Shown: positions 15,822 to 26,540, numbered from the stretch's first letter. The stretch: 64,000 nucleotides of DNA from Chryseobacterium sp. JV274 (GCF_903969135.1 NZ_LR824569.1:4547001-4611000), one strand, 5' to 3'. Notes: generated from the sequence alone by a model not told the origin. Numbers and translations: made by a program.

Positions 15822-17504
15822 ATGTTAAATAAATATTCGAAAACATTCACGCAAAACAGTGAACAACCCGCAGCCAAAGCAATGTTGTACGGGATAGGAT
15901 TTACAGAAGAAGATATGCACAAGGCTCAGGTCGGAATTGCCAGTATGGGTTATGACGGAAATACCTGCAATATGCATTTGAATGATTTGGCTCAGGTTGT
16001 AAAAAAGGGAACATGGAATCATGGGTTAGCCGGATTAATTTTTAACACAATTGGAGTTAGTGACGGGATGAGCAACGGAACAGATGGAATGCGCTATTCT
16101 CTGGTAAGCCGTGATGTAATTGCAGACAGTATAGAAGCCATCTGCGGAGCACAGTACTATGACGGACTGATTGCATTGCCGGGCTGCGACAAAAATATGC
16201 CGGGAACTATTATTGCAATGGGAAGGCTGAACAGACCATCCATCATGGTTTACGGAGGAACTATTGCGCCCGGTTGCTACAAAGGTGAACAGCTTAACAT
16301 TGTTTCTGCTTTTGAGGCTTTGGGAAAAAAGATTGCAGGAGAAATAACAGAAGAAGATTTTGATGGGGTTATAAAGAATTCCTGTCCGGGAGCAGGCGCA
16401 TGTGGTGGAATGTATACCGCCAATACAATGGCCTCAGCGATAGAAGCATTAGGAATGAGTCTTCCGTATTCCTCTTCTAACCCTGCTCTGAGTAAAGAAA
16501 AACAGGAAGAATGTCATGAAGCAGGAAAATATCTGAAAATATTATTGGAAAAAGATATCAAACCTTCGGATATCATGACCCGTAAAGCTTTTGAAAATGC
16601 TCTGCGTATGATTGTTATTCTTGGAGGAAGTACCAATGCGGTTTTACATTTCATAGCCATGGCAAAAAGTGTAGGAGTACCTGTTACTCAGGATGATTTC
16701 CAGAAGATGAGTGATGTAACTCCGGTATTGGCAGACCTAAAGCCAAGCGGAAAATACCTGATGCAGGATCTGTATGAACACGGAGGAATGCCATCAGTAA
16801 TGAAATACCTTTTAAACCAAGGATTATTACACGGTGATTGTGTAACGGTAACCGGAAAAACATTAGCCGAAAATTTAGAAAATGTTCCGGATCTGGATTT
16901 CAATACACAGAAAATCATAAAACCATTGTCAGAACCTGTAAAAGCTACCGGACATTTGAGAATACTGTACGGAAATCTTGCTGAAAAAGGAAGTGTGGCA
17001 AAGATCACAGGGAAAGAAGGAGAACGTTTTGTAGGAAAAGCCCGCGTATTTGATGGCGAAAAGAACCTGATCAGAGGAATTCAGGATGGAACCGTACAGC
17101 ATGGTGACGTTATCGTCATCCGAAATGAAGGTCCGAAAGGTGCTCCCGGAATGCCCGAAATGCTTAAACCCACGAGTGCACTGATTGGTGCAGGTCTGGG
17201 AAGCAGTGTCGCCTTGATTACAGACGGAAGATTTAGCGGAGGAACCCATGGATTTGTAGTAGGGCATATCACTCCGGAAGCTCACGAAGGAGGCCTGATC
17301 GCCTTTGTAAACGATGATGACCTGATTGAAATTGATGCTGTAAACAACACGATACAGCTCAAAGTTTCAGAAGAAGAAATAAAAAGAAGAAAGGAAGGAT
17401 GGCAAAAACCACCTCTTAAAGTACAGAAAGGATTGCTTTATAAATATGCATTAACAGTATCATCAGCGGCAGAAGGCTGTGTAACGGACGAAATCACTCA
17501 ATAA
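15822..17504 (+). CDS. ilvD: Dihydroxy-acid dehydratase
   Basis: This 560-residue Fe-S enzyme converts dihydroxy-isovalerate and dihydroxy-methylvalerate to the matching keto acids. The cluster ligands and signatures are present: [11 protein letters not shown] (about residue 122), [18 protein letters not shown] (about residue 190) and [17 protein letters not shown] near residue 470. Length is standard. AGGAAAG just upstream of ATG 15822 is one of the few plausible ribosome-binding sites in the operon. ilvB follows after 6 bp. Confidence 0.96.
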   Translation: MLNKYSKTFTQNSEQPAAKAMLYGIGFTEEDMHKAQVGIASMGYDGNTCNMHLNDLAQVVKKGTWNHGLAGLIFNTIGVSDGMSNGTDGMRYSLVSRDVIADSIEAICGAQYYDGLIALPGCDKNMPGTIIAMGRLNRPSIMVYGGTIAPGCYKGEQLNIVSAFEALGKKIAGEITEEDFDGVIKNSCPGAGACGGMYTANTMASAIEALGMSLPYSSSNPALSKEKQEECHEAGKYLKILLEKDIKPSDIMTRKAFENALRMIVILGGSTNAVLHFIAMAKSVGVPVTQDDFQKMSDVTPVLADLKPSGKYLMQDLYEHGGMPSVMKYLLNQGLLHGDCVTVTGKTLAENLENVPDLDFNTQKIIKPLSEPVKATGHLRILYGNLAEKGSVAKITGKEGERFVGKARVFDGEKNLIRGIQDGTVQHGDVIVIRNEGPKGAPGMPEMLKPTSALIGAGLGSSVALITDGRFSGGTHGFVVGHITPEAHEGGLIAFVNDDDLIEIDAVNNTIQLKVSEEEIKRRKEGWQKPPLKVQKGLLYKYALTVSSAAEGCVTDEITQ

Positions 17505-17510
17505 AAGTAT

Positions 17511-19235
17511 ATGGAAAACCTGAATTTATCAACAGAAATACAACTTAGCGGAAGCCGGATCATTCTTGAAGCTTTTCTTCAGGAAGGGGTGAAAACCGTT
17601 TTCGGATATCCGGGAGGGGCTATTATTCCTATTTATGATGCCCTTTACGACTATCAGGAGAACCTGAAACATGTGCTTGTACGTCACGAACAGGCTGCCG
17701 TACATGCGGCGCAGGGTCTGGCAAGAGTTTCAGGAGAAGTCGGTGTCGTATTGGCAACCAGTGGTCCCGGAGCAACCAATCTTGTAACAGGACTGGCTGA
17801 TGCTCTACTGGATAATACTCCTCTGGTATGCATTACAGGGCAGGTTTTTGAACACCTTCTCGGAACCGATGCCTTTCAGGAAATAGATGTGATGAACGTT
17901 ACAAGTCCGGTTACCAAATGGAATTATCAGGTGACCGATGCCAATGAGCTTCCTGAAGTATTGGCAAAAGCATTCTACATAGCAAAATCAGGTCGCCCTG
18001 GTCCTGTCCTGATTGATGTTACCAAAAATGCCCAACTGCAACCTGTTGATTATAAAGGATATTCTCCATGTTATTCATTGAGAAGTTATAAACCCAATCC
18101 TGATCCATGTTTTGAAAGTATTGAAAAAGCGGCTTTGCTGATCAATGAGGCAGAAAAACCATTCATTATCGCCGGACAGGGGATTATGTTGGGGAATGCT
18201 GAAAAAGAGTTTTTAGAGTTTGCCGAAAAATCTGGAATTCCGGTGGCATGGACGGTTTTAGGAATGAGTGCTATTCCTACCGATCATCCACAAGCCGTTG
18301 GAATGGTAGGAATGCATGGAAACTATGGACCGAATATATTAACCAATGAATGTGATGTTTTGATTGCTGTCGGAATGCGCTTCGATGACCGCGTAACAGG
18401 AAGACTGGATCAGTATGCGAAACAGGCAAAAATCATTCATCTGGATATAGATAAAGCAGAGATCAATAAAAATGTAAAAGTAGATATTCCGGTTCTTGGA
18501 AACTGTAAACATACCCTTCCATTTCTTACAAAATGGATTGCAAAAAGAGAATACCCGGAATGGCATGAAAGATTTAAAAACTGTCATGAAATTGAAAATA
18601 ACAGTCTCATCAATACAGAGCTTTATCCTGAAGAAGGAGAAATTACTATGGGAGAAGTCATCCGTTATCTGAACGAGATGACTGAAGGAGAGGCGGTCAT
18701 TGTAACAGACGTGGGACAGCATCAGATGGCAACATGCCGTTATTCTAAATTTAAGAATTCCCGTACCAATGTAACGAGTGGCGGATTGGGAACCATGGGG
18801 TTTTGTCTTCCTGCTGCAATAGGAGCATCTTATGCAGGGACTGGCCGTCCTGTAATTGCTGTCATGGGAGATGGAGGTGCTCAAATGAATATTCAGGAAT
18901 TGGGAACCATTATGCAGTATCATCCGGAGGTCAAAATATTAATTCTTAATAACTGTTATCTGGGAATGGTAAGGCAATGGCAGGAATTGTTTCACGAAGA
19001 AAGATATTCCTCAGTGGATATTCAGAGTCCCGACTTTGTTCAGGTGGCAAAAGGATATAATATCCCGGGAAATAAAGTGTCTGAAAGAAAAGATCTGGAA
19101 TGGGCACTTCGCCAGATGCTTGATCACAACGGCGCTTTTCTTCTTGAGGTCATGACGGGAAAAGAACATAATGTATTTCCAATGATTCCTCAGGGAAAAA
19201 GTGTTTCAGAAATCGTACTGAATAATAAATTTTAA
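17511..19235 (+). CDS. ilvB: Acetolactate synthase large subunit
   Basis: This 574-residue thiamine diphosphate enzyme makes acetolactate and acetohydroxybutyrate, the committed step. It has FGYPGGAIIPIYDAL with the downstream catalytic Glu in LVRHEQAA, the FAD-domain region GMRFDDRVTG, and the ThDP/Mg motif VMGDGGAQMNIQELGT ending in NN. Only one isozyme appears in the window. It sits 6 bp after ilvD and 11 bp before the small subunit gene. Confidence 0.96.
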   Translation: MENLNLSTEIQLSGSRIILEAFLQEGVKTVFGYPGGAIIPIYDALYDYQENLKHVLVRHEQAAVHAAQGLARVSGEVGVVLATSGPGATNLVTGLADALLDNTPLVCITGQVFEHLLGTDAFQEIDVMNVTSPVTKWNYQVTDANELPEVLAKAFYIAKSGRPGPVLIDVTKNAQLQPVDYKGYSPCYSLRSYKPNPDPCFESIEKAALLINEAEKPFIIAGQGIMLGNAEKEFLEFAEKSGIPVAWTVLGMSAIPTDHPQAVGMVGMHGNYGPNILTNECDVLIAVGMRFDDRVTGRLDQYAKQAKIIHLDIDKAEINKNVKVDIPVLGNCKHTLPFLTKWIAKREYPEWHERFKNCHEIENNSLINTELYPEEGEITMGEVIRYLNEMTEGEAVIVTDVGQHQMATCRYSKFKNSRTNVTSGGLGTMGFCLPAAIGASYAGTGRPVIAVMGDGGAQMNIQELGTIMQYHPEVKILILNNCYLGMVRQWQELFHEERYSSVDIQSPDFVQVAKGYNIPGNKVSERKDLEWALRQMLDHNGAFLLEVMTGKEHNVFPMIPQGKSVSEIVLNNKF

Positions 19236-19246
19236 AAATAAAAAAG

Positions 19247-19528
19247 ATGAAAACAGATCATAAAGAATATACCATTACAGCGTATACAGAAGATTATTTA
19301 GGATTGATCGGCCGGATCAATGCTATTTTTTCAAGAAGAAGAATTTCTATGGTGACCTTCAATGTAGGTCCTTCAGAAATAGAAAAAGTAAAAAAGTTTG
19401 TCATCGTGATCAGAGAAACAGAAGATTCTGTTCAGAAAATAAGCAGACAAATGGAAAAACAGGTAGACGTTCTGGAAGTACATTATCACAGAAATCCATA
19501 CCTGACAGCTGTAGAATATGCAAGCTAA
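19247..19528 (+). CDS. ilvN: Acetolactate synthase small (regulatory) subunit, short form
   Basis: This 93-residue protein is a single ACT domain: YTITAYTEDYLGLIGRINAIFSR, then RISMVTFNVGPSE and VLEVHYHRNPY. It binds the large subunit and usually confers Val feedback inhibition. It lacks the C-terminal domain of long small subunits, which makes it similar in size to enterobacterial IlvN/IlvM. Its place directly after ilvB confirms the assignment. Confidence 0.9.
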   Translation: MKTDHKEYTITAYTEDYLGLIGRINAIFSRRRISMVTFNVGPSEIEKVKKFVIVIRETEDSVQKISRQMEKQVDVLEVHYHRNPYLTAVEYAS

Positions 19529-19573
19529 ACATAAAATTAAACATCATAATCAATAATTATAAAATCAAAAAAA

Positions 19574-20620
19574 ATGGCAAAATTGAATTTTGGAGGAGTA
19601 GAAGAGAACGTAGTAACGAGAAATGAATTTCCGTTGGAAAAAGCTCAGGAAGTATTAAAAAATGAAGTAGTAGCGGTAATTGGATACGGAGTACAGGGAC
19701 CCGGACAGGCTTTGAATCAGAAAGATAACGGAATTAATGTTATTGTAGGACAGAGGAAAAACTCCAAATCATGGGATAAAGCAGTTACAGACGGATTTGT
19801 ACCGGGAGAAACTTTATTTGAAATTGAAGAAGCTTTAGAAAAAGGAACCATAATCTGCTACCTTCTGAGCGATGCTGCACAGATTGAATACTGGCCAAAA
19901 GTAAAACAACACCTTACCCCAGGAAAAGCATTATATTTTTCTCATGGTTTTGGAATTACTTTCAGCGAACGTACGGGAATTGTTCCTCCAGCTGATGTAG
20001 ATGTATTTCTGGTAGCACCAAAAGGCTCAGGAACTTCGTTGAGAAGAATGTTTCTCCAGAACAGAGGTCTGAACAGCAGTTTTGCCGTTTATCAGGATGC
20101 TACAGGAAAAGCAAGAGAAAGAGTAACTGCATTGGGTATCGCGATAGGAAGCGGATATCTGTTTGAAACCGATTTTAAAAAAGAAGTATACAGCGATCTT
20201 GCCGGAGAGCGTGGAACATTAATGGGAGCTGTACAGGGAATATTTGCTGCTCAGTATGATGTATTGAGAAAAAACGGACACAGCCCTTCTGAAGCCTTTA
20301 ATGAAACAGTGGAAGAACTCACGCAGTCATTAATGCCTTTAGTGGCAGAAAACGGGATGGACTGGATGTATGCCAATTGCAGCACAACCGCTCAGAGAGG
20401 AGCTTTAGATTGGTGGAAACGTTTCAGAGATGCTACTTCGCCTTTATTTGAAGAATTGTATGACAACGTAGCCAAAGGAAATGAAGCACAACGTTCGATT
20501 GACAGTAACAGCAAGCCGGATTATCGTGAAAAACTGGAAGTTGAACTTACAGAGTTAAGAGAAAGCGAAATGTGGAAAGCTGGCAAGACTGTACGAAGCC
20601 TCAGACCCGAAAACAATTAA
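19574..20620 (+). CDS. ilvC: Ketol-acid reductoisomerase
   Basis: This 348-residue NADPH- and Mg-dependent enzyme rearranges and reduces acetolactate. The Rossmann motif VAVIGYGVQGPGQALN is near residue 34. The SHGFGI, VAPKGSGTSLR, SDLAGERGTLMG (Mg-binding Asp and Glu) and NCSTTAQRGALDWW segments follow. It resembles the Bacteroidota variant with PGQ instead of GHA in the nucleotide loop. It follows ilvN after 45 bp. Confidence 0.95.
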   Translation: MAKLNFGGVEENVVTRNEFPLEKAQEVLKNEVVAVIGYGVQGPGQALNQKDNGINVIVGQRKNSKSWDKAVTDGFVPGETLFEIEEALEKGTIICYLLSDAAQIEYWPKVKQHLTPGKALYFSHGFGITFSERTGIVPPADVDVFLVAPKGSGTSLRRMFLQNRGLNSSFAVYQDATGKARERVTALGIAIGSGYLFETDFKKEVYSDLAGERGTLMGAVQGIFAAQYDVLRKNGHSPSEAFNETVEELTQSLMPLVAENGMDWMYANCSTTAQRGALDWWKRFRDATSPLFEELYDNVAKGNEAQRSIDSNSKPDYREKLEVELTELRESEMWKAGKTVRSLRPENN

Positions 20621-20631
20621 TTATCAAACAG

Positions 20632-21894
20632 ATGATGAAAGAGGAAATAAGTTCCTTCGTTTTAGAGAATGTCTATAAAGCGGAGGAACGATTAAAAAAT
20701 GTAGTGGTAAAAACACCTTTAGCTGTCAATAATAATCTGTCAGCTATTTATGAGGCGAATGTCCGTTTCAAAAGAGAAGACCTTCAAAGAGTAAGATCCT
20801 ATAAGATCAGAGGAGCATACAATAAGATGGCAACAATGTCACCGGAAGAACTTTTAAAAGGAGTGGTGTGTGCCAGTGCCGGAAATCATGCGCAGGGAGT
20901 GGCGTTTGCATGTCAGACAATGAAGGTGAAAGGAACTATTTTCATGCCTTTGCCAACACCCGGGCAAAAGCTTGAGCAGGTGAAAATGTTCGGTGGAGAA
21001 TACATAGACGTTATTTTGTACGGAGATACTTTCGATGCTGCAAAAGATGCTGCGATGAGGTTTTGTAAAGACCATAACAGTGTATTTATTCATCCTTTTG
21101 ACGATCCGGCAATTATTGAAGGGCAGGCAACAACAGCGCTGGAAATTCTGGAGCAGGCTGAGGGTGTTATTGATTATATTTTTGTTCCGATTGGAGGAGG
21201 TGGGCTGGCAGCAGGAATCTGTTCTGTATTCCAACATCTGTCACCACACACAAAAATCATTGGAGTAGAACCTTCAGCGGCAGCAAGTATGAAAAAAGCG
21301 CTGGAAAAAGGGAAACCTGTTCTTCTTGAAAAGATAAGCAGGTTTGTAGATGGAGCAGCAGTACAGCAAGTGGGAGATATTACTTTTGAACGCTGCAAAA
21401 ATATCCTGCATGATATGGCTACGGTGGAGGAGGGACTTGTATGTGAGACCATTTTGTCATTGTATAATAAAGATGCTATTGTTGTAGAACCTGCGGGAGC
21501 TCTTTCAGTAGCCGCATTGGAAAAATACAGGGATGAAATAAAAGGTAAAAATGTAGTCTGTATCATCAGCGGAAGTAATAACGATATTACCCGTATGGAA
21601 GAAATCAAGGAAAAAGCGTTGCTTTATGCAGGGTTAAAGCATTATTTCCTGGTCAGGTTTCCACAGCGTCCGGGAGCATTGAAAACTTTTGTAATGGATG
21701 TGCTGGGACCTGATGATGATATTACCTATTTTGAGTACACCCAGAAAAACTCAAAAGAAAAAGGAATTGCAGTGGTAGGAATTGCTCTGAAACAAAACAA
21801 AGATTTCAACCCTTTAATCGATAAGATGAAACAATATGATTTTTTTGTCAACTATCTGAACAATGACCCTTCACTGATGAATTTACTTATTTAA
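20632..21894 (+). CDS. ilvA: Threonine dehydratase, biosynthetic type with one ACT-like domain
   Basis: This 420-residue PLP enzyme deaminates threonine to 2-oxobutanoate, the entry to isoleucine. The PLP Lys58 lies in VRSYKIRGAYNKM; CASAGNHAQGVAFA and PIGGGGLAAGI (phosphate cradle) follow. The C-terminal 75 residues form one regulatory ACT-like domain (FLVRFPQRPGALKTF) instead of the two in E. coli IlvA. ATG 20632 is chosen because it starts 11 bp after the ilvC stop and begins the homology; 20635 is equally possible. It is the last gene of the operon. Confidence 0.93.
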   Translation: MMKEEISSFVLENVYKAEERLKNVVVKTPLAVNNNLSAIYEANVRFKREDLQRVRSYKIRGAYNKMATMSPEELLKGVVCASAGNHAQGVAFACQTMKVKGTIFMPLPTPGQKLEQVKMFGGEYIDVILYGDTFDAAKDAAMRFCKDHNSVFIHPFDDPAIIEGQATTALEILEQAEGVIDYIFVPIGGGGLAAGICSVFQHLSPHTKIIGVEPSAAASMKKALEKGKPVLLEKISRFVDGAAVQQVGDITFERCKNILHDMATVEEGLVCETILSLYNKDAIVVEPAGALSVAALEKYRDEIKGKNVVCIISGSNNDITRMEEIKEKALLYAGLKHYFLVRFPQRPGALKTFVMDVLGPDDDITYFEYTQKNSKEKGIAVVGIALKQNKDFNPLIDKMKQYDFFVNYLNNDPSLMNLLI

Positions 21895-22092
21895 TGAACC
21901 ATTAAGATTGATAAAGCTTTTAAGAATAATGAAAAAAATATCTTCAGATATTTAGTAAGCAGATTACTTTGTTCAAATTCGTTTGAATCTTAACTTTCCT
22001 TACAATCTAAATTTTACTTAATGGTTAAATACATATTCAATATTAAATTATTTCGTAATCAATCAGATTCTAAAAACACAATGATGAAAAAT

Positions 22093-22123
22093 AAAAAGCT
22101 TCACAATCGGTGAAGCTTTTTAT
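22093..22123. terminator. Bidirectional terminator between ilvA and the M28 peptidase gene
   Basis: AAAAAGCTTCAC (22093-22104), loop of 5, GTGAAGCTTTTT (22110-22121). A-rich and T-rich flanks serve both convergent units. The stretch 21895-22092 shows no gene. Confidence 0.85.
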
Positions 22124-22125
22124 TT

Positions 22126-23595
22126 TTATCTTTCAAGCGAAAAATTTGAAATTATTTTTGGACGTTCAGCTTCATTCGCTGCTTTCCAGGATGTTCTGTA
22201 CATCCATTCCGTCATTTTATAAAGCTTTTTGTAATTGATATTTTCTGATTCATCCTGTGGCGTATGATACTGATCATGCAGTACACTGGTGAAAAATATA
22301 GCAGGAATGCCGATTTTAGCATAAGGAAGATGATCACTTCTGAAATAGAAATATTCAGCGTGGCTTGGAGAATCCCAATCTTTCAGGTATTTGAATTTTG
22401 TACTCTCGTTATTGGCTTCTTCAGCCATTTTTACAAGCTCTTCAGAATTTTTATGAGGAGCATTTCCTCCCAATAAAGCCGCCTCATTATTATCATTTCT
22501 TCCAATCATATCACCATTCAATACAGCTACAATTTTCTCTTTTGGAACAACCGGATGTGCTGCGTGCCATCTGGAGCCCAACAATCCTCTTTCTTCAGCT
22601 CCATGGAAAACAAACAGGATACTTCTTTTTCCCGGCTGTTTTTTGTAAGCTCTTGCCATCGCCAGCATTGCAACACAGGTGCTTGCATTATCATCGGCAC
22701 CATTGTAGATGGTATCATTTTTTACAGGATGCCTGATTCCGTCATGATCCTGATGTCCGCTTAGCAAAACATATTCATTTTTAAGAACCGGATCAGTACC
22801 TTCTATTTTTCCGATGATATTCACTGATGGATATTTGTAGGTTTCAGTGATCAGGTTCAGAGAAGCTTTAGGATTGTTTTTTACCCATCCTGCATTTTCT
22901 CTTTTAATCCATAAAACAGGAATATTATTCGTGATCTTTTCTCTCAATCCTTCTACACCATAGCTTCCTCTTGTCATTTGAGGAAGTACTTCCACCCAGC
23001 TTTGTTCTGAGGTATCATCGGTAATGAAGATAATGGCTTTCGCTCCCAGTTCAGAAGCTTTATTGTAGTATTTATTTCTTACAAATCCAGGATATCTTCT
23101 TACAAAAAGAGTCATATCTTTTGAGATATTTTTGTCTGAAGCATTTACAGCAAGTACTTTTCCTTGAATATTTAATTTAGCAAGATCTTCAGGTTCTGCG
23201 TTTCCGGCATATACAATTTCGGTATCTATAGAAGCATTCACAGGCTCAGCAACAAGGAAATCTTTCCATAGTTTCAAACTGTTGTCTCCAATTTTCAGGC
23301 TGCTTTGAGGGATAACCTGATGTCTGTACATATCAAAAAACTGGAAAAAAGTTCCGTTATCACCTGCGGGTTTCATTCCGGCTTCTTTTGCTTTGTCAGC
23401 AAGCCACATAGAAACTTTTAATTCATCCAGCGTTCCTGCTTCACGACCCCAGAACTGATCTGCAGCAAGCTGATACATATCGGTACGAAGATCAGCTTCT
23501 TTGATGGCGGAAACCAAAGGTTTTTTATAATTCTGAGCATTTCCAATGGTAAACAGGAAAAGACTTAGCAGAGAAAAAACATAATTTTTATTCAT
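22126..23595 (-). CDS. Secreted M28-family metallopeptidase
   Basis: This 489-residue protein has an N-terminal signal peptide (MNKNYVFSLLSLFLFTIGNAQ), a protease-associated domain in the middle and a two-zinc M28 aminopeptidase domain. Metal and catalytic residues are visible in LSGHQDHDG, YNGADDNAST, FHGAEERGLLG, LNGDMIGR and DQYHTPQDE. It probably acts in the periplasm or outside the cell on peptides. A 78-residue unknown gene lies 8 bp upstream and is likely co-transcribed. Confidence 0.9.
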   Translation of the reverse strand: MNKNYVFSLLSLFLFTIGNAQNYKKPLVSAIKEADLRTDMYQLAADQFWGREAGTLDELKVSMWLADKAKEAGMKPAGDNGTFFQFFDMYRHQVIPQSSLKIGDNSLKLWKDFLVAEPVNASIDTEIVYAGNAEPEDLAKLNIQGKVLAVNASDKNISKDMTLFVRRYPGFVRNKYYNKASELGAKAIIFITDDTSEQSWVEVLPQMTRGSYGVEGLREKITNNIPVLWIKRENAGWVKNNPKASLNLITETYKYPSVNIIGKIEGTDPVLKNEYVLLSGHQDHDGIRHPVKNDTIYNGADDNASTCVAMLAMARAYKKQPGKRSILFVFHGAEERGLLGSRWHAAHPVVPKEKIVAVLNGDMIGRNDNNEAALLGGNAPHKNSEELVKMAEEANNESTKFKYLKDWDSPSHAEYFYFRSDHLPYAKIGIPAIFFTSVLHDQYHTPQDESENINYKKLYKMTEWMYRTSWKAANEAERPKIISNFSLER

Positions 23596-23603
23596 AGAAA
23601 CTT

Positions 23604-23840
23604 TTAATCAAAGTTAGCTAATTTCTCTGAAAACTGTTTTGAAAATTCCTTTCTGTCTTCTTCCAGTTTTTCCTTTGTAGAAGCTAAAATGTAAGTGAAA
23701 AGGATCTTGTCTTCATTGTCTAAAAAGATAATTTCCTTTTCATTCCCATCGATCATCTGTGAGAAAATTTCCCACATCGGAGTGTCTTTTAATTTTAATA
23801 ATTCAAAAAACTGTTCTGCTTTGATTTCGATTTTCTGCAT
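23604..23840 (-). CDS. Small hypothetical protein
   Basis: A 78-residue protein without signal peptide or membrane segment, rich in Glu and Lys, with a predicted C-terminal helix (STKEKLEEDRKEFSKQFSEK). I do not recognise a family. It lies 8 bp upstream of the M28 peptidase gene. Confidence 0.55.
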   Translation of the reverse strand: MQKIEIKAEQFFELLKLKDTPMWEIFSQMIDGNEKEIIFLDNEDKILFTYILASTKEKLEEDRKEFSKQFSEKLANFD

Positions 23841-23915
23841 GCTCTTTTTTATATATTATCGTTGAATATTTCTGAATTCTGGTTCAAAAATAAAGATTTT
23901 GTATTTTATGGGGTA

Positions 23916-26315
23916 TTAAAACTCGAGAAACTTCAGTTTAAACTGGATAGCAAAATTTTCTCTGAAATGTGGTGTTGCATAATAACCCACTCTGTAGAAT
24001 AAACCTAGATTAAAATAACTGGAAAGGAAATTATTCCATTCCAAGCCTACTTCCTGATACAGATGATCCAGCTTTCTGAACTTAAACTGATGGTATTCCG
24101 GATGTTTCATATCTCCGATAGTTCCTCTCAGAACAAAATCAAAGCTGGAAACATTGTGTCCGAAACTCTTGAAATACAAGGGAAGCTTGTGAGTGAAGTA
24201 ATATGCAATAAACCTATCATTATAATATTTTCCTCCCTCCAAGGTAGCAAATCCAAGGTAAGAGGTAAGGTTGAAATTGAAATCTTTACCAGGGGAAGCA
24301 AGTCCGTTCATCGTAAAGTTTTTCCAGATTGGCGCTTCACCCAAAACGGCACCTCCGTACAGTCTGAAACCAGTAGTCCCGATGGGAGTCTTAAAATTAT
24401 GAACAAAAAGAGCATCAAAACGGGAATAATTAAAGTTCCCCTGCAGCAGTTTGTAGCTCTGCTCATAATTAAAATACAACTCAGGATATTTCTGGTCGAT
24501 CAGAGATTTTCCCTGAGGAGTCATAATATTGGTAGAATTCGGAGAATATTTTAAGGTAAAAAGTGTATTGAAATTTCTGTATGAAGTCCCTCTGTCTCTG
24601 AACTGGTAATCAAATTCTGCAGCTTCCGTATTTCGTCTTACAGCAAGAGCAAGGGTAAGACCGTTGGTCACGTCATTCATATACGATAAAGAGGCTCCTT
24701 TGAAATGGAAATATTTATCATTATTCAGGTTATTTCCAAAATTCATCGTTCTCATTTTGAAATTCCAGAGCTTTCTGTTGAACTCTCCTGATGCTGTTAC
24801 GTCATCATATACCTCAAATCGGAAAATTGAATTTTTTTCCAGCGAGGTTTTCATATCAAGACCCATTCCGTATTTCCACCTTCTGTCTTTTACCCCGTAT
24901 GCAAAATAATAGTCTGGTGAAAAATAAGGGTTGAAATTTTCATTAAGTTTGGCCTTTAAACCTAATCTGAAGCCTTCATAAGAGTTATAATTGACAATTT
25001 CATCCACCGCGAAATCTACAGAGCCTACTCTGATTTGCCCGTTCAGTAATCCGGATAAGATCTGCGCCTTTCTGTCAATTTTATATTTTTTACCTAAACT
25101 ATCAATGGTCTTATAGGTATTTTGTTCTCTTTCAGTAAGAGGCTCTGTTCTGTACCGGTCCAGAGAATGGCCGTCAATATTTTTTACAGAGAAGGTATAG
25201 CCTTTGAAATCTTTGGGATTCTCTTCGATAGGAGCTTCGAAATCAAAATATTTTGAGGTAAGAAAAGCGTAGGTTCCAAAACTTTTTTTTGTTTTCTTAT
25301 CGTCAGCATGCTCTTTGTCGTCCATCGCCATTTTACCCATTTTAAGCTTGGTTTTTTCATGGGCAAGGAACCATTTGTTATTATAGAATACCCATGTGCT
25401 GGTGATGATCCCGTCGTTTTTATTTTTACTGAAATTTTCTATCTTTTTGATTCCGTAGGTTTCCGTATCTACATAAATAGCACCGTTATACTTTCGCTTT
25501 CTGTCCGGCTTTTTGTAATTGACTTCACGGAAACGGATCACAAAGTTTTTTCTCCCGTCAAGAGTAACGGTATCCGAAAGAAAGAATCTGTACAATCCTC
25601 TGTTCTCCGGCTTCACCTGCTCAGGAACAATATCCCTGTTACTTTGCTGGAGCGCAATCATTTCATAAATAGGCTGCTTCAGACCGGAAATTCTGTTGTC
25701 CAGAATATTGATCTTTTCACCATATTTTTTGGAATATAAAAACTCCTGTGCCCTTTCCCAGAGAAAGAGTTTGCTTTTTGAAAATACTTTTCTTGCGGAA
25801 ATATTATTCAGTGAGTCTTTTTCTCTTTTTTTCTTGAAAATGTTTAAATCATTGAAATACTGATTAAACTGTGAAAGGCTGTCCTCATCAATATCCAGAG
25901 ATATTTTTTCATAGGATTTATAAGAATAGGAACCTAAGCTTTTTGGAGAGTTTTCGTTAAAAAGTTTATTCACTTTTTTCAGAATTTCCAGAGCCCGGGG
26001 ATCACTTTTATCTTCAATAACTACAGCTTCAATGCTGGTGGTTTTTGAAGATTTTTTGAGCAGGGAAATTTCCATACTGCTCTCCACTGATATCGTTTCT
26101 TTCTGGTAAGAATCGGCGTCAATATCAATGTTTTTGCATTCTGTTTTAAATTCCAAAACGCCCTGTTGATTGGTGTATCCAATGATTGTGTTATCACATG
26201 ACACTTTTGCATTAAAAACAGGCTTTTGACTGGCGTCATCCACAATCTTAATTTTTGATTGTGAATACCCCAAAAAGCTGAGTAAAAAAAACAATAACAG
26301 TAAAGCCCTTTTCAT
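23916..26315 (-). CDS. DUF5686-type outer-membrane protein with carboxypeptidase-like regulatory domain
   Basis: This 799-residue protein begins with a signal peptide (MKRALLLLFFLLSFLGYSQ). A carboxypeptidase-regulatory-like beta domain follows (residues 20-90, IKIVDDASQKPVFNAKVSCD). The remainder resembles the DUF5686 family and ends in aromatic-rich beta strands finishing FAIQFKLKFLEF, as expected of an outer-membrane barrel. The family is common in Bacteroidota and functionally unknown. The gene has its own promoter and stands apart from its neighbours. Confidence 0.8.
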   Translation of the reverse strand: MKRALLLLFFLLSFLGYSQSKIKIVDDASQKPVFNAKVSCDNTIIGYTNQQGVLEFKTECKNIDIDADSYQKETISVESSMEISLLKKSSKTTSIEAVVIEDKSDPRALEILKKVNKLFNENSPKSLGSYSYKSYEKISLDIDEDSLSQFNQYFNDLNIFKKKREKDSLNNISARKVFSKSKLFLWERAQEFLYSKKYGEKINILDNRISGLKQPIYEMIALQQSNRDIVPEQVKPENRGLYRFFLSDTVTLDGRKNFVIRFREVNYKKPDRKRKYNGAIYVDTETYGIKKIENFSKNKNDGIITSTWVFYNNKWFLAHEKTKLKMGKMAMDDKEHADDKKTKKSFGTYAFLTSKYFDFEAPIEENPKDFKGYTFSVKNIDGHSLDRYRTEPLTEREQNTYKTIDSLGKKYKIDRKAQILSGLLNGQIRVGSVDFAVDEIVNYNSYEGFRLGLKAKLNENFNPYFSPDYYFAYGVKDRRWKYGMGLDMKTSLEKNSIFRFEVYDDVTASGEFNRKLWNFKMRTMNFGNNLNNDKYFHFKGASLSYMNDVTNGLTLALAVRRNTEAAEFDYQFRDRGTSYRNFNTLFTLKYSPNSTNIMTPQGKSLIDQKYPELYFNYEQSYKLLQGNFNYSRFDALFVHNFKTPIGTTGFRLYGGAVLGEAPIWKNFTMNGLASPGKDFNFNLTSYLGFATLEGGKYYNDRFIAYYFTHKLPLYFKSFGHNVSSFDFVLRGTIGDMKHPEYHQFKFRKLDHLYQEVGLEWNNFLSSYFNLGLFYRVGYYATPHFRENFAIQFKLKFLEF

Positions 26316-26330
26316 GTATAAAAACTAGTT

Positions 26331-26338
26331 CAAAATTA
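26331..26338 (-). promoter_or_regulatory. -7 promoter element (TAATTTTG) of the DUF5686 gene
   Basis: The minus strand reads TAATTTTG, 15 nt before the ATG at 26315. Confidence 0.45.
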
Positions 26339-26540
26339 ATGATATTTATTGTTCTGGAAAAGTTTTTAACATAGTATAACATTGATTTAATCTAATGTTT
26401 TTATGGACTTTGCGCCTTATAAAATTAAATGATGAGGACGCTTAGATAGTCTTTCTGCATTTCCTGGAAATTTCCAATAAAAAAACTCCTGAATCTGGTT
26501 TGTTCAAGAATTTTTTGATCAGTTGTTATTTTATGATGGC

